Below are positions 43,535 through 52,381 of a stretch of 62,894 nucleotides of DNA, piece after piece; position 1 is the first letter of the stretch, and the number at the start of each line of letters is the position of its first letter. The translations under genes and the position numbers were made by a program. The notes beneath the pieces are model-generated. The model saw only the letters and a list, made by a program, of their open reading frames with translations, made no database searches and was not told the DNA's origin. Source of the DNA: Acidobacteriaceae bacterium (GTDB lineage Bacteria > Acidobacteriota > Terriglobia > Terriglobales > Acidobacteriaceae); NCBI GenBank assembly GCA_003139795.1, contig PLGM01000391.1, positions 1 through 62,894 of the forward strand. Reading direction: 5' to 3'.

Positions 43535-44542
43535 ATGAGCGACAGGCCACTGGTTTCCGTCGTCATCCCTACTTATAATCGTACGCGACAGACGATCGCA
43601 GCTATAGAAAGCGTTCTGGCGCAGACCTACCCTCACTTCGAAGTTATTGTTGTAGATGACGGTTCTTCAGACGGCTCCGGAGCGGTAATTGAGCGATTCG
43701 TCAGTCAGAAAACGAATGGGTGTCGTCGGGGACTCTTTTTTGGCCAGCCCAATCAGGGTGCAAGCGTTGCGCGAAATACGGGAATCGCAAAGGCGCAGGG
43801 AGAGTACATCGCATTCCTGGATTCGGATGACGTTTGGGTTCCTGAGAAACTGGAATGGCAGCTGAAAGCGCTTGAACAGTTCAAGGACGAGTGCTGTGCC
43901 TGTGTCACGGACGCACGTTTGGTAAACGACTCGGGTATGGACCTTGGCAGTTTTGAAGTGCAGGGAAGACAATATGAGCAAACGATAGGAATCGACCGTG
44001 ACGCTACGAAATCGCTTGCACGATCATTTTGTGGGTTTTGGATGTCCAGTTTGCTAGTGAGAGCTGACACGATTAGCCAAATCGGGGGGTTTAACCCTGA
44101 TATTTCCTTTGCGGAGGACCGCGATCTCCATTTTCGCCTGTCGCTCGCTACTTCCATTGCTTACGTAAACAAGCCGCTCATCCGAACCGATAGAACCCCC
44201 ACTCCCCCCGGTATAACGTGGCGGCCATGGGACAAGCAGGAGGTACAGTTTTGCCAGCAGCAGCGGATGTTGGAGAGTTGGCTGAGGATCGGCGCCCCAT
44301 TGCCGCCGGATGTACGCAGACTAGTCAAGAGAGCTTTAGGAGCCTTGCACTCGCAGCAGGCGAACTGGCATTTAGAAAACTTGCGATACCCGGAGGCGCG
44401 CCAGGCTGTCTCCAAAGCGGTGAAGTACAAGACTACGCCCGGAACGGTAGTCAAGCTTGCGCTTACCTGGCTCGCGCCGGCTCTGGCCAGGAGCATCGCC
44501 CCGAAAACAAGGCCTATCGGGACTGGTGGGCACGCGTCGTGA
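43535..44542 (+). CDS. Glycosyltransferase family 2 (paralogue of the one at 32123)
   Basis: The protein has 335 residues from ATG 43535 (AGGAG just upstream). ATG 43505 and the open frame to 43415 are alternatives. LVSVVIPTYNRTRQTIAAIE, VVDDGSSDGS and AFLDSDDVWVPEKLEWQLKA match the GT at 32123 nearly residue for residue in the donor domain. An insertion (QKTNGCRRGLF) and a divergent acceptor half suggest that the two copies use the same donor but different acceptors. Confidence 0.88.
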   Translation: MSDRPLVSVVIPTYNRTRQTIAAIESVLAQTYPHFEVIVVDDGSSDGSGAVIERFVSQKTNGCRRGLFFGQPNQGASVARNTGIAKAQGEYIAFLDSDDVWVPEKLEWQLKALEQFKDECCACVTDARLVNDSGMDLGSFEVQGRQYEQTIGIDRDATKSLARSFCGFWMSSLLVRADTISQIGGFNPDISFAEDRDLHFRLSLATSIAYVNKPLIRTDRTPTPPGITWRPWDKQEVQFCQQQRMLESWLRIGAPLPPDVRRLVKRALGALHSQQANWHLENLRYPEARQAVSKAVKYKTTPGTVVKLALTWLAPALARSIAPKTRPIGTGGHAS

Positions 44543-44732
44543 ACGAGGAATCGACGACACAAGGTGGTCGACTCCGCGTTTGTGCCTATCGCGCGGATAA
44601 TTGAACGGATGAAATGGAACTGAGCATTGCCGAGTTGCTCGCATAGGAACAAGAAGGGCAGGAGCGGGCTCTCTGCGTGATCGAGTCTGTTCGTTGTTAT
44701 CGGGTTTGTGTAGTAAGTTGACAGGACGGGTG

Positions 44733-45518
44733 ATGAAAATGGAGTCCGTAAAGGAGTTGTGGCGCTATCGCGAACTTCTGTATTTCTTTGCCTGGCGTGA
44801 TATAAAAGTGCGTTATAGGCAAGCCGCATTCGGAGCGGCATGGGCTGTGATCCAGCCACTGCTCACCATGATCATTTTTTCTCTGCTCTTCGGCAGAGTA
44901 GCCCACATCGATACCGGTAATGTTCCGTATCCGATTTTTGTTTTTTGCGGGTTGCTTCCGTGGACATATGTCTCGGGAGTTCTTGGGTTTGCCAGCCTGA
45001 GCCTGGTGAGCAATGAACCACTACTCACTAAGGTTTACTTCCCGCGGGTGTTTCTTCCTTTCGGTTCAGTTCTCGCTGGCCTGTTAGACTTCTTGATTGG
45101 GTCGATTCTGCTGGTTGGATTGATGTTTTACTATCACGTGCGGGCCGGCTGGTTTCTTCTGCTCATCCCCTTCGTTGTTTTGGCGATGGTTCTACTAACG
45201 GCGGGGGTTAGCATGGTGGCAGCTGCGCTCAGCGTACGCTACCGTGACGTGAGGTACGCTCTTCCATTCCTGATTCAGGTGTGGATGTTTGCCACTCCCA
45301 TTGTCTATCCGGTGGCAGTGATTCCTGAACGTTTCCGCCCGATCCTGGCGCTCAATCCCTGTTGGGGGATTGTGGTTGGCCTGCGCGCCTGCTTGTTTAG
45401 AGGACTGCCGTTCGATTTCAGGCTGATGGGAGTTTCGCTGGCGATCGCGATGATGGTATTTGTCCTTGGCGCCTTTTACTTTCGCAAGGCGGAGAAGAGC
45501 TTCGCCGACGTGATTTAG
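44733..45518 (+). CDS. wzm: Wzm-like ABC transporter permease for polysaccharide
   Basis: The protein has 261 residues from ATG 44733 (AGGACGGG upstream). Six membrane segments follow the ABC-2 start ELLYFFAWRDIKVRYRQAAF. LGAAW-type AAWAVIQPLLTMIIFSLLF and LPFLIQVWMFATPIVYP are typical of Wzm/KpsM/RfbA permeases. It would move a finished lipid-linked glycan across the inner membrane with the Wzt-like ATPase encoded 21 bases downstream. Confidence 0.92.
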   Translation: MKMESVKELWRYRELLYFFAWRDIKVRYRQAAFGAAWAVIQPLLTMIIFSLLFGRVAHIDTGNVPYPIFVFCGLLPWTYVSGVLGFASLSLVSNEPLLTKVYFPRVFLPFGSVLAGLLDFLIGSILLVGLMFYYHVRAGWFLLLIPFVVLAMVLLTAGVSMVAAALSVRYRDVRYALPFLIQVWMFATPIVYPVAVIPERFRPILALNPCWGIVVGLRACLFRGLPFDFRLMGVSLAIAMMVFVLGAFYFRKAEKSFADVI

Positions 45519-45539
45519 ACGGAGAATAGCTGAACGCCT

Positions 45540-46844
45540 ATGAGTGCTTTGATCAGTGTGGAAGGGCTTTCGAAAAAATATCGCATTGGTTCGGCTCGGC
45601 CTACCACTTTGCGCGAAAGCCTGGTAAGCGCGATCACCTTTGCGCGTCTCCGCAGCCGAACGCGGGAGGAGACGATCTGGGCGCTCCGCGATGTCTCGTT
45701 TTCCATTGAGCTGGGCGAAATTGTGGGCATTATCGGGAGAAACGGAGCGGGGAAAAGCACCCTTCTCAAAGTTCTCTCCAAGATCACTCATCCAACTTCC
45801 GGCGAAGTGAACGTTGGTGGAAGGGTTGCAGCCATACTGGAAGTCGGCACCGGATTTCACCCCGAGTTGACCGGTATGGAGAACATCTACCTCAACGGCT
45901 CAATTCTGGGCATGACCAAGAAAGAAGTGGACAGGAAGCTGGATGCGATCATCGAGTTCTCCGGGGTGGAGAGATTTATCAATACGCCAATCAAGCGCTA
46001 CTCGTCCGGGATGCGACTGCGATTAGGTTTTGCGGTGGCCGCGCATCTTGATTCGGAAATTTTGGTGGTGGATGAAGTGCTTGCGGTGGGCGACGCCGCC
46101 TTTCAGAAAAAGTGCCTGGCCACAATGGGAGACTTGCGTACACGCGCGCGAACGGTCTTGTTTGTTTCACACAATCTGGCCGCTGTCGAGAATCTGTGCA
46201 GAAGATGTATCTGGATCGACGGCGGCCAAGTACGTATGGACGGTGAGACCCATCACGTAATCAAAGCCTACATGGACACCATGGTGGGCGGCGCGCAAGA
46301 TCATGCTGATCTCGACAACCCGGAAAGCCGGAGAGGGAACGGGAAGATCCGGTTTCGAAGTGTGGGGTTCCTGTCGCCGGAGGGGATTGCGCAGCGAGTC
46401 ATTCGTGCCGGAGATCCGGTTGTGATCCGTTTGCACTACGCCGTCAGGGACCCAGTTTCGCATCCCAGTCTAGGTTTCCGCATGTACACGGATATGGGAA
46501 CGCTGGTGACGGAGACCAGCACCTGGCATCACGGGATTAACATACCGCTGTTGGAAGCGGGTGAGGGATACATCGATCTGGAGATTGACTGCCTGAATCT
46601 AATGCCGGCGAAGTACGCGCTTTCCCTGTGGGCCACCGACGACAGCGGGGCGGTCGTCTACGACAACATTGAATGTGGCGTGACGCTCGAAGTGGAGACG
46701 GCAAACATATACCAGTCGGGCAAGGATCTCGATAGCCGTTGCGGCGTCATGTTTTTTCCGCAGAGATGGAATCTGTCGGGCACGAAACGCTTTGGGCGGG
46801 ATTTGCAACTCGATGCACGCGAATGCGAACCGCTGCCGCGATAG
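45540..46844 (+). CDS. wzt: Wzt-like ABC transporter ATPase with C-terminal cargo-binding domain
   Basis: The protein has 434 residues. The ATPase domain (1-240) has GRNGAGKST (about 66-74), the signature YSSGMRLRLGFA and Walker B ILVVDEVLAVGDAAFQKKCL. A beta-sandwich domain (about 250-420, with GKIRFRSVGFLSPEGI and ALSLWATDDSGAVVYDNIEC) matches Wzt C-terminal domains that recognise the modified end of the glycan. The presence of this domain predicts that the exported chain bears a terminal cap such as a methyl group. Confidence 0.93.
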   Translation: MSALISVEGLSKKYRIGSARPTTLRESLVSAITFARLRSRTREETIWALRDVSFSIELGEIVGIIGRNGAGKSTLLKVLSKITHPTSGEVNVGGRVAAILEVGTGFHPELTGMENIYLNGSILGMTKKEVDRKLDAIIEFSGVERFINTPIKRYSSGMRLRLGFAVAAHLDSEILVVDEVLAVGDAAFQKKCLATMGDLRTRARTVLFVSHNLAAVENLCRRCIWIDGGQVRMDGETHHVIKAYMDTMVGGAQDHADLDNPESRRGNGKIRFRSVGFLSPEGIAQRVIRAGDPVVIRLHYAVRDPVSHPSLGFRMYTDMGTLVTETSTWHHGINIPLLEAGEGYIDLEIDCLNLMPAKYALSLWATDDSGAVVYDNIECGVTLEVETANIYQSGKDLDSRCGVMFFPQRWNLSGTKRFGRDLQLDARECEPLPR

Positions 46845-46862
46845 CGAACCGAATCGATACCG

Positions 46863-47840
46863 ATGCCAGCCGACCCGACGGATTCGCCATTAGTCACGAT
46901 TGTCACTCCCGCTTACAACGAAGAGAAGCTTCTTTCGGAATGTATTGAGAGTGTCTTAGCCCAGAGTTATACCAACTGGGACTACTTGATCGTCAATAAC
47001 TGCAGCGAAGACGGTACGCTTGCAATCGCCGAGAAATATGCCGCCAGTGATGGACGGATTCGCGTGGTGAGCAACAGCAGCCTGCTTCCCGCGGTGGCCA
47101 ATTTCAACTCGGCGCTGCGTCAGATCCGGCCAGATAGCAAGTATGCCAAAATCCTCTTCGCCGACGACTGGATGTTCCCGGAATGCCTGGAACGGATGGT
47201 ATCGCTGGCGGAGGCGAATCCCTCGGTCGGAATCGTGGGCGCATACGGCCACCAGGGGCAGGTGGTGCTTTGGACGGGAGTTCCGTTCCCCGACAAAGTA
47301 TTGCGCGGCCGCGAGATATGCAGGCGGAGATTGCTGGGCGGTCCCTACGTGTTCGGTACGGCGACCGCGCTCCTGCTTCGCGCGGACCTGGTCCGGGACC
47401 GCGATCCTTTCTACAACGAAGCCAACGCGCATGCCGCCGACAGTGAAGCCTGTTTCGATTTGCTGAAAACGTGCGATTTTGGCTTTGTTCATCAGGTCCT
47501 AACTTTCTCACGCGTACGGGCAGGGTCGTTGTTGGAAGCATCCAGAGAACTCAATGCGTCGGCCGGAGACACGCTGCGCGAACTGGTCGTTTACGGGCCG
47601 TACTATTTGACTCCGGAAGAATATGCCGAGCGCTTAGGCGCAACAATTTCGAAATATTACGACTTTCTTGCAGAGAACCTTCTGCGGCGACGGAGTGGGA
47701 AGTTCTGGGATTTTCACAAGGAGATGCTGTGCAGGAGCGGAGTCGCGTTCAGCCGGTGGGCGCTTGCATCTGCAATTGTGCGAAAAATCGTGAATAGGTT
47801 CCGGCTGCATGGGAAGGGCGAGGTACGCTGGGGATTGTAA
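46863..47840 (+). CDS. Glycosyltransferase family 2
   Basis: The protein has 325 residues. The GT-A fold starts LVTIVTPAYNEEKLLSECIE; the donor site is NNCSEDGT and the metal-binding region is ILFADDW rather than the usual DxD-type DSDD. It lies 18 bases after the Wzt-like gene and may work on the ABC-exported chain. It is followed by a relic of another GT2. Confidence 0.86.
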   Translation: MPADPTDSPLVTIVTPAYNEEKLLSECIESVLAQSYTNWDYLIVNNCSEDGTLAIAEKYAASDGRIRVVSNSSLLPAVANFNSALRQIRPDSKYAKILFADDWMFPECLERMVSLAEANPSVGIVGAYGHQGQVVLWTGVPFPDKVLRGREICRRRLLGGPYVFGTATALLLRADLVRDRDPFYNEANAHAADSEACFDLLKTCDFGFVHQVLTFSRVRAGSLLEASRELNASAGDTLRELVVYGPYYLTPEEYAERLGATISKYYDFLAENLLRRRSGKFWDFHKEMLCRSGVAFSRWALASAIVRKIVNRFRLHGKGEVRWGL

Positions 47841-47892
47841 TCTGCGGGAACCGATCGATGATGTCCGGGGAGCCCCGCGCCATTGGATCAGC

Positions 47893-48072
47893 ATCCCGAA
47901 AATGATCGTGACATTGCTAGCTCCCAGAACATTCCGTTGGATGCTGGCCTTCAACCGGCAAGAAAGGTTCTTCCGCAAGTGCCTGGTCTGGACGACGGCT
48001 GGACAAATGCTGGAGATCAATCGACAGCGGCAGAGCCCAATAGGGCACGACGCTGGCGCCGGCGCCAAATGA
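47893..48072 (+). pseudogene. C-terminal fragment of a GT2 related to the one at 56990
   Basis: A frame closed at 48072 reads IPKMIVTLLAPRTFRWMLAF, then NRQERFFRKCLVWTTAGQML. It aligns with the C-terminus of the GT2 at 56990-57931 (LLGSTLRTALGSVLSFDQER, then RFYRRCMVWHAAGKLVE). The catalytic domain is absent. It is probably the remaining end of a duplicated glycosyltransferase lost by deletion. Confidence 0.6.
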
Positions 48073-48111
48073 AAGAATGCGCAAAATATACCGCCTTGGA
48101 AGTGGAAATCC

Positions 48112-49215
48112 GTGAGGGCTGTAGTGATTGAAGTAAAGAAATCCAAATCTGAGATATTGAATCTCAAAGCCGGCGACTGGGTGGAGGTGCGTAGCCAGGA
48201 AGAGATCCTGGCTACGCTGGATGAGAACGGCCGGCTCGAGAACCTGCCGTTCATGGCGGAGATGTTCGAGTATTGCGGGCGCAGGCTTCGCGTGTACAAG
48301 CGCGCGGACAAGACCTGCGATTACATTCGGGGTTGGAGCATCCGGCGGATGACGTCAGCGGTGCACCTGGAAGGTGTGCGCTGCGATGGGACGGGACACG
48401 ATGGCTGCCAGGCCGGCTGCCTGATCTTCTGGAAAGAAGCGTGGCTCAAACCGGTGGCGCAAGGCAATGGCCTGGTGAGCGCCAAGAGCCTGACTGGACC
48501 TTTCGGCGCCAGGAGCAATACGGGCTTCTGCACTATCGAGAGCCTGCTGGCGGCAAGCCAGAAGAAAGACGCCGAGGGAGCCGTGGTGTATTCCTGCCAG
48601 GCGACGGATGTGCCGAGGTTCACCTCGTACATGAGCTTCTGGGACCCACGTCAGTACATCCGCGATCTGCGGTCCGGAAATCTCAAAAGCGGTCTGGAGG
48701 ATACTTCACGCGCGCACCGCACACTGGAGCTTTTTCTTTCCATCATTCGCCTATTTCAGGCGTCAGTCATCGGGTTCTTCAACGAGGTGCAAGAAAGACG
48801 CAGAGGCAGCCGTTACCCGTTCATCAGGGGCCAGGCGCAGAATGCCAACGGCGAACGGCTGGATTTACAGCCGGGGGAACTGGTGGAAGTGCGCAGCAAA
48901 GAGGAGATAATGGCGACGCTCGACCCCGGGCAGAAGAACCGCGGGCTCTGGTTCGACGCAGAGATGCTGCCCTACTGCGGCGGAATCTACCGGGTGCTGC
49001 GGCGCGTGAACCGCATTGTTGACGAGAAGACGGGCAAAATGATCCAGATGAAGAGCTCGTGCATTGTGCTGGAGGGCGTGGTGTGCCGCTCGGATTTTCA
49101 CCGGCTCTGCCCGAGGGCCATTTACCCATACTGGCGCGAGAGTTGGCTCAAACGCGCATTGCAAGCGGAGTCGGCGCCGTGTAGCGAAGAGCTGGCCGGA
49201 GCCTGCAAGGACTAG
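48112..49215 (+). CDS. Unknown protein with two copies of a Cys/His-containing domain
   Basis: The protein has 367 residues from GTG 48112. Two homologous domains (about 18-112 and 245-345) share a VEVRSxEEIxATLD start and an AEMxxYCG motif. Both then have C-x4-H-x2-C followed by an aromatic W.E.WL end; the first has C91, H96, C99 and C103, and the second lacks the last Cys. These look like metal sites. There is no signal peptide or membrane segment. I do not recognise the family. It precedes a GT39-like gene with no gap, so it may belong to the periplasmic-decoration group. Confidence 0.7.
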   Translation: MRAVVIEVKKSKSEILNLKAGDWVEVRSQEEILATLDENGRLENLPFMAEMFEYCGRRLRVYKRADKTCDYIRGWSIRRMTSAVHLEGVRCDGTGHDGCQAGCLIFWKEAWLKPVAQGNGLVSAKSLTGPFGARSNTGFCTIESLLAASQKKDAEGAVVYSCQATDVPRFTSYMSFWDPRQYIRDLRSGNLKSGLEDTSRAHRTLELFLSIIRLFQASVIGFFNEVQERRRGSRYPFIRGQAQNANGERLDLQPGELVEVRSKEEIMATLDPGQKNRGLWFDAEMLPYCGGIYRVLRRVNRIVDEKTGKMIQMKSSCIVLEGVVCRSDFHRLCPRAIYPYWRESWLKRALQAESAPCSEELAGACKD

Positions 49216-50970
49216 ATGGAACAGCAAACTATTCAAGAGCCGGCGGCCCGCCAGGACCGCGTAACGGCGAAAAGCGAAGCGGAGACGGGCAGAGAATCGC
49301 GGTCCTTGGCGCGTTATTGGCAGATTTTTGCCGCGTTCACGGTGACTGCGATCCTGATTGCAGCCATACGCTGGTCGCTTGCCCACCCTTTCGGGATTCA
49401 TTGGGATGAATCCGGATACATCGACGACGCATTTATCGATGTGCAGCGGCTTCGTCATTGGATGCTGCTCAAGGCGGCTGGAAGGATTCTTGTCACGAGC
49501 TCTGCGCGGCCGCCGGCGTATCGTCTGCTCGCTGACCCGGTGCTTGCGCTTTTCGGCGCCAGTACGACATTGGCGCGGATTGTCTCTCTTGCGTGCTACG
49601 GCCTGAGCTCATGGTACGTGTACCGCGCTGCGAAGCAGATCGGAGGACGGATTGCAGGTGCTTTCGCGGCTTTGATTTTTTGCCTTTCGCCGGAAGTGAT
49701 TGCGGCGAGCGCGTTTTTCGGAACGGACGCGGCGTTGTACCTGGCGACTGCGGCGATGCTCTTCCAACTTCTGAAGACCTTGAGCGGCGAGAGGGAGAGC
49801 ACGCGCGACTGGATCGTGCTGGGTCTGGCGATCGGCCTCGGGTTTCTTTCCAAGACGTCGTTTCTGCTCATCGGGCCTCCGGCGCTGGTTTGCTGGTTCG
49901 TCGTCTCCCGCCGCAAGCGAACGGTCGATCGAGGGATTGCATTTCCGCTGAAGGCGGGAGCACTCGCTTTGCTTGTTGCCGGACCGTGGTGGCTGCTGCA
50001 CGCCAAAGACGCCGCGGCGTACGCACAATACGCGAGGGCCTTTGTGCGGAACTCGCTCGGGCCGCCTTCGCTGGCCACCTGGATGAAGTGGATGGATACG
50101 GTGATCCAGGCGCTGCTGGGGCACGGGACGAGCCTTCTCATCGCGCTTGTGGCGATCACGTGTCTGGCAGCGATGGTGCGCGGCAAGGGAGTGAAACTGC
50201 AGGGTGCACAGCGCCCGGCGCTCTGGGTGTGCGCTTGCGCAGGAGTACCGATTGTGCTGGCGCAACTGGCCGGGACCAACCACCTGCTTCGACACATCAC
50301 GCCCTCGGTGATTCCGTTCGCAATCGCCGTTGGCATACTCGCCGAAAAGACGCTCTGGAGCAGGAAGCCGGCAGGAATGGCATTCGCCAGCCTGCTGTTG
50401 GCGGCGCAATTGGGGATGATCGTGTATCCGGTCGTGTTTCCCAACACCGCCCCTGTCGACATCGGTTTTGTGAATGGAGCCTTGCCGTGGCGATCATTGG
50501 CGCGCTTCGACCAGTGGAACTGGAAGCCGCTGTGGGAGATCAGCAATGCCTGCAACCTGGAGTCGCCGAGGATTTCATATTTGGGGAACGGCCGTGAATT
50601 TGACCCGCCTGCGATCCAATACCCGTGGCTGATGGCGGCAATGCCTATGCGGCTTTCCAAAATCGCTTATCCTGACGTGACTTGGCTGTGGAGATATGAA
50701 GACGGGACTTTCGATTGGCAGAAGGTGATGGGATCGGCTGCAGGGAGCGATCTTGTGGTCACCGCGCCGTATTATCGCGGAGAAGCAGTTATCAAGGAAG
50801 ATGAGGACAACCGGCATAACTCTGAATTCGCTCAGCGGCTCAGTCAAGATTCGAGGTTCCAGGGTCCGATCCTATTTCAAGTAGGCCGCTTCAGCCCAGT
50901 GGAGATTGCCGTTTTCGCCAAGCGCGGTCTCAACTGCCAAGCGCCGCCGACCGGATCTCCGAAGCAGTAG
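49216..50970 (+). CDS. GT39/ArnT-like membrane glycosyltransferase (GT-C)
   Basis: The protein has 584 residues with about 10-11 membrane segments. After a cytoplasmic tail and first helix comes HPFGIHWDESGYIDDAF, the acidic periplasmic-loop motif of GT-C enzymes. RPPAYRLLADPVLALFG follows. These enzymes take a sugar from a polyprenyl-phosphate donor and add it on the periplasmic side. The GtrB-like enzyme at 52382 is the probable donor synthase. The start follows the previous stop directly. Confidence 0.82.
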   Translation: MEQQTIQEPAARQDRVTAKSEAETGRESRSLARYWQIFAAFTVTAILIAAIRWSLAHPFGIHWDESGYIDDAFIDVQRLRHWMLLKAAGRILVTSSARPPAYRLLADPVLALFGASTTLARIVSLACYGLSSWYVYRAAKQIGGRIAGAFAALIFCLSPEVIAASAFFGTDAALYLATAAMLFQLLKTLSGERESTRDWIVLGLAIGLGFLSKTSFLLIGPPALVCWFVVSRRKRTVDRGIAFPLKAGALALLVAGPWWLLHAKDAAAYAQYARAFVRNSLGPPSLATWMKWMDTVIQALLGHGTSLLIALVAITCLAAMVRGKGVKLQGAQRPALWVCACAGVPIVLAQLAGTNHLLRHITPSVIPFAIAVGILAEKTLWSRKPAGMAFASLLLAAQLGMIVYPVVFPNTAPVDIGFVNGALPWRSLARFDQWNWKPLWEISNACNLESPRISYLGNGREFDPPAIQYPWLMAAMPMRLSKIAYPDVTWLWRYEDGTFDWQKVMGSAAGSDLVVTAPYYRGEAVIKEDEDNRHNSEFAQRLSQDSRFQGPILFQVGRFSPVEIAVFAKRGLNCQAPPTGSPKQ

Positions 50971-50981
50971 AACGGGAGGAT

Positions 50982-52328
50982 ATGCTGCGAATAGCCGAGA
51001 GCAGAGCGCCTTGGACCACCGTCGCAAGAGCGGGGACGCTGCTGGCTCCCATGCTGCTGATTACGGCGTGCAGCTGGCTGGGGCCTTCGCGTGTTGCCAC
51101 TTTGGAGTGGACAAAAACACGGCAATCGATCGATGGGTTCGGCGGATCATCGGCCGATTTTCTCAAGCCTCTGACGCCTGCGCAGGCGGATTTTTTCTTC
51201 ACTCCGGCTGGAATCGGCCTTTCGATTCTGCGCATTCAGATCATTCCGGACCTTGCCACCTGCAATGCCGAGTTTCATGACGGCGGCTGCAGCGATTCCA
51301 ATGGACAGATTCTGAATGGGGAACTGAACACGGCAAAGATGGCCGTGGCTCGGGGCGCGACGGTGATCGCCACACCATGGAGCCCTCCCGCCGAGTACAA
51401 GAGCAACAACTCGTTTAAGAATGGTGGTTCGCTTCTCCGCTCGCATTACGCCGATTGGGCGAAAGATATGGCGACATTTGTCGCGATGATGGCTGAGAAA
51501 GGCGTAACCATTTATGCGGTGAGCGTGCAGAACGAGCCGAATGTGAGTATAAACTACGGGTCGTGCGTGTATACGGCCCGGGAGATCCACGATTTTGTTC
51601 CGTATCTGGCCACGTCGCTGCGCGCGGGTGGAGTCGGCTCGACAAAGATCATGATCGCGGAGGAATCTAGTTGGTCGGACGATCTGGCGTCGGGCGCGAT
51701 GGCTGACCCCGCGGTGGCCGCGCAGGTCGGCATCCTAGCGGCGCACGGCTATGCCGGCAGGATCAGGCCGCTGACCGCCAAGGCGGCGCGGCTGTGGCAG
51801 ACCGAGGACAGCAGCCAGTCGAATACTTACGATGGGAGCATCGCCGACGGAATTGTCTGGGCCCTCAAGATCCACGGCTACCTGAAAGATGCGGAAGTGA
51901 ACGCGTGGTTGTGGTGGTTTCTCACTGATATGCCGAGCCAGGGTGAAGGGACAGACAATGCTGCGTTGACTGACATCAAAGGGAACGTCCCCAAGCGCGC
52001 GTACGTTTCCGGGCAATGGAGCAAGTTTGTGCGGCCAGGGTGGTCGAGAATCAATGTAAGGTACGGTGGTCCGTTGGCGATCACGGCCTTTAAGGACCCG
52101 GCGGGTCGGTCGTTCGCGATCGTCGCGGTGAACCCGTCGCACTGGCCGCTGAGGCAGAGATTCTCTTTCGATGGTGCGGCAGCGACACAAGTTACTCCGT
52201 GGATCACGTCGGGAAAGTGGTCTCTTGCTGCTCAGGTGCCCGTGCAGGTGAGCGCGGGCGGATTCAGTTACGAGTTGCCGGCTCGCAGTGTGACGACCTT
52301 TGCTGGCAACGCTGTTCCAGCTCAGTGA
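50982..52328 (+). CDS. GH30-family glycoside hydrolase, lipoprotein
   Basis: The protein has 448 residues. A signal sequence ends in LLITAC with Cys30 as the likely lipid anchor. The clan-A barrel shows IDGFGGSSADF at the start, then VIATPWSPPAEYKSN. The acid/base Glu185 is in VSVQNEPN and the likely nucleophile Glu275 in LWQTEDSS. The C-terminal beta domain contains FAIVAVNPS. GH30 enzymes cut beta-linked xylan, glucan, fucan or galactan chains. Inside an export locus it may trim or release the polymer. The substrate is unknown. Confidence 0.85.
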   Translation: MLRIAESRAPWTTVARAGTLLAPMLLITACSWLGPSRVATLEWTKTRQSIDGFGGSSADFLKPLTPAQADFFFTPAGIGLSILRIQIIPDLATCNAEFHDGGCSDSNGQILNGELNTAKMAVARGATVIATPWSPPAEYKSNNSFKNGGSLLRSHYADWAKDMATFVAMMAEKGVTIYAVSVQNEPNVSINYGSCVYTAREIHDFVPYLATSLRAGGVGSTKIMIAEESSWSDDLASGAMADPAVAAQVGILAAHGYAGRIRPLTAKAARLWQTEDSSQSNTYDGSIADGIVWALKIHGYLKDAEVNAWLWWFLTDMPSQGEGTDNAALTDIKGNVPKRAYVSGQWSKFVRPGWSRINVRYGGPLAITAFKDPAGRSFAIVAVNPSHWPLRQRFSFDGAAATQVTPWITSGKWSLAAQVPVQVSAGGFSYELPARSVTTFAGNAVPAQ

Positions 52329-52381
52329 TGCGGGCGAGGTTTGGAATAGGGTAGGAACTCAAGGAAGGGAGTGGCAATCTG

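Noticed and set aside
49593..50660. Long alternative frames on both strands over the GT39-like gene
   Set aside because: GC-rich codon shadow; low-complexity Arg-rich translation, no membrane pattern or motif.
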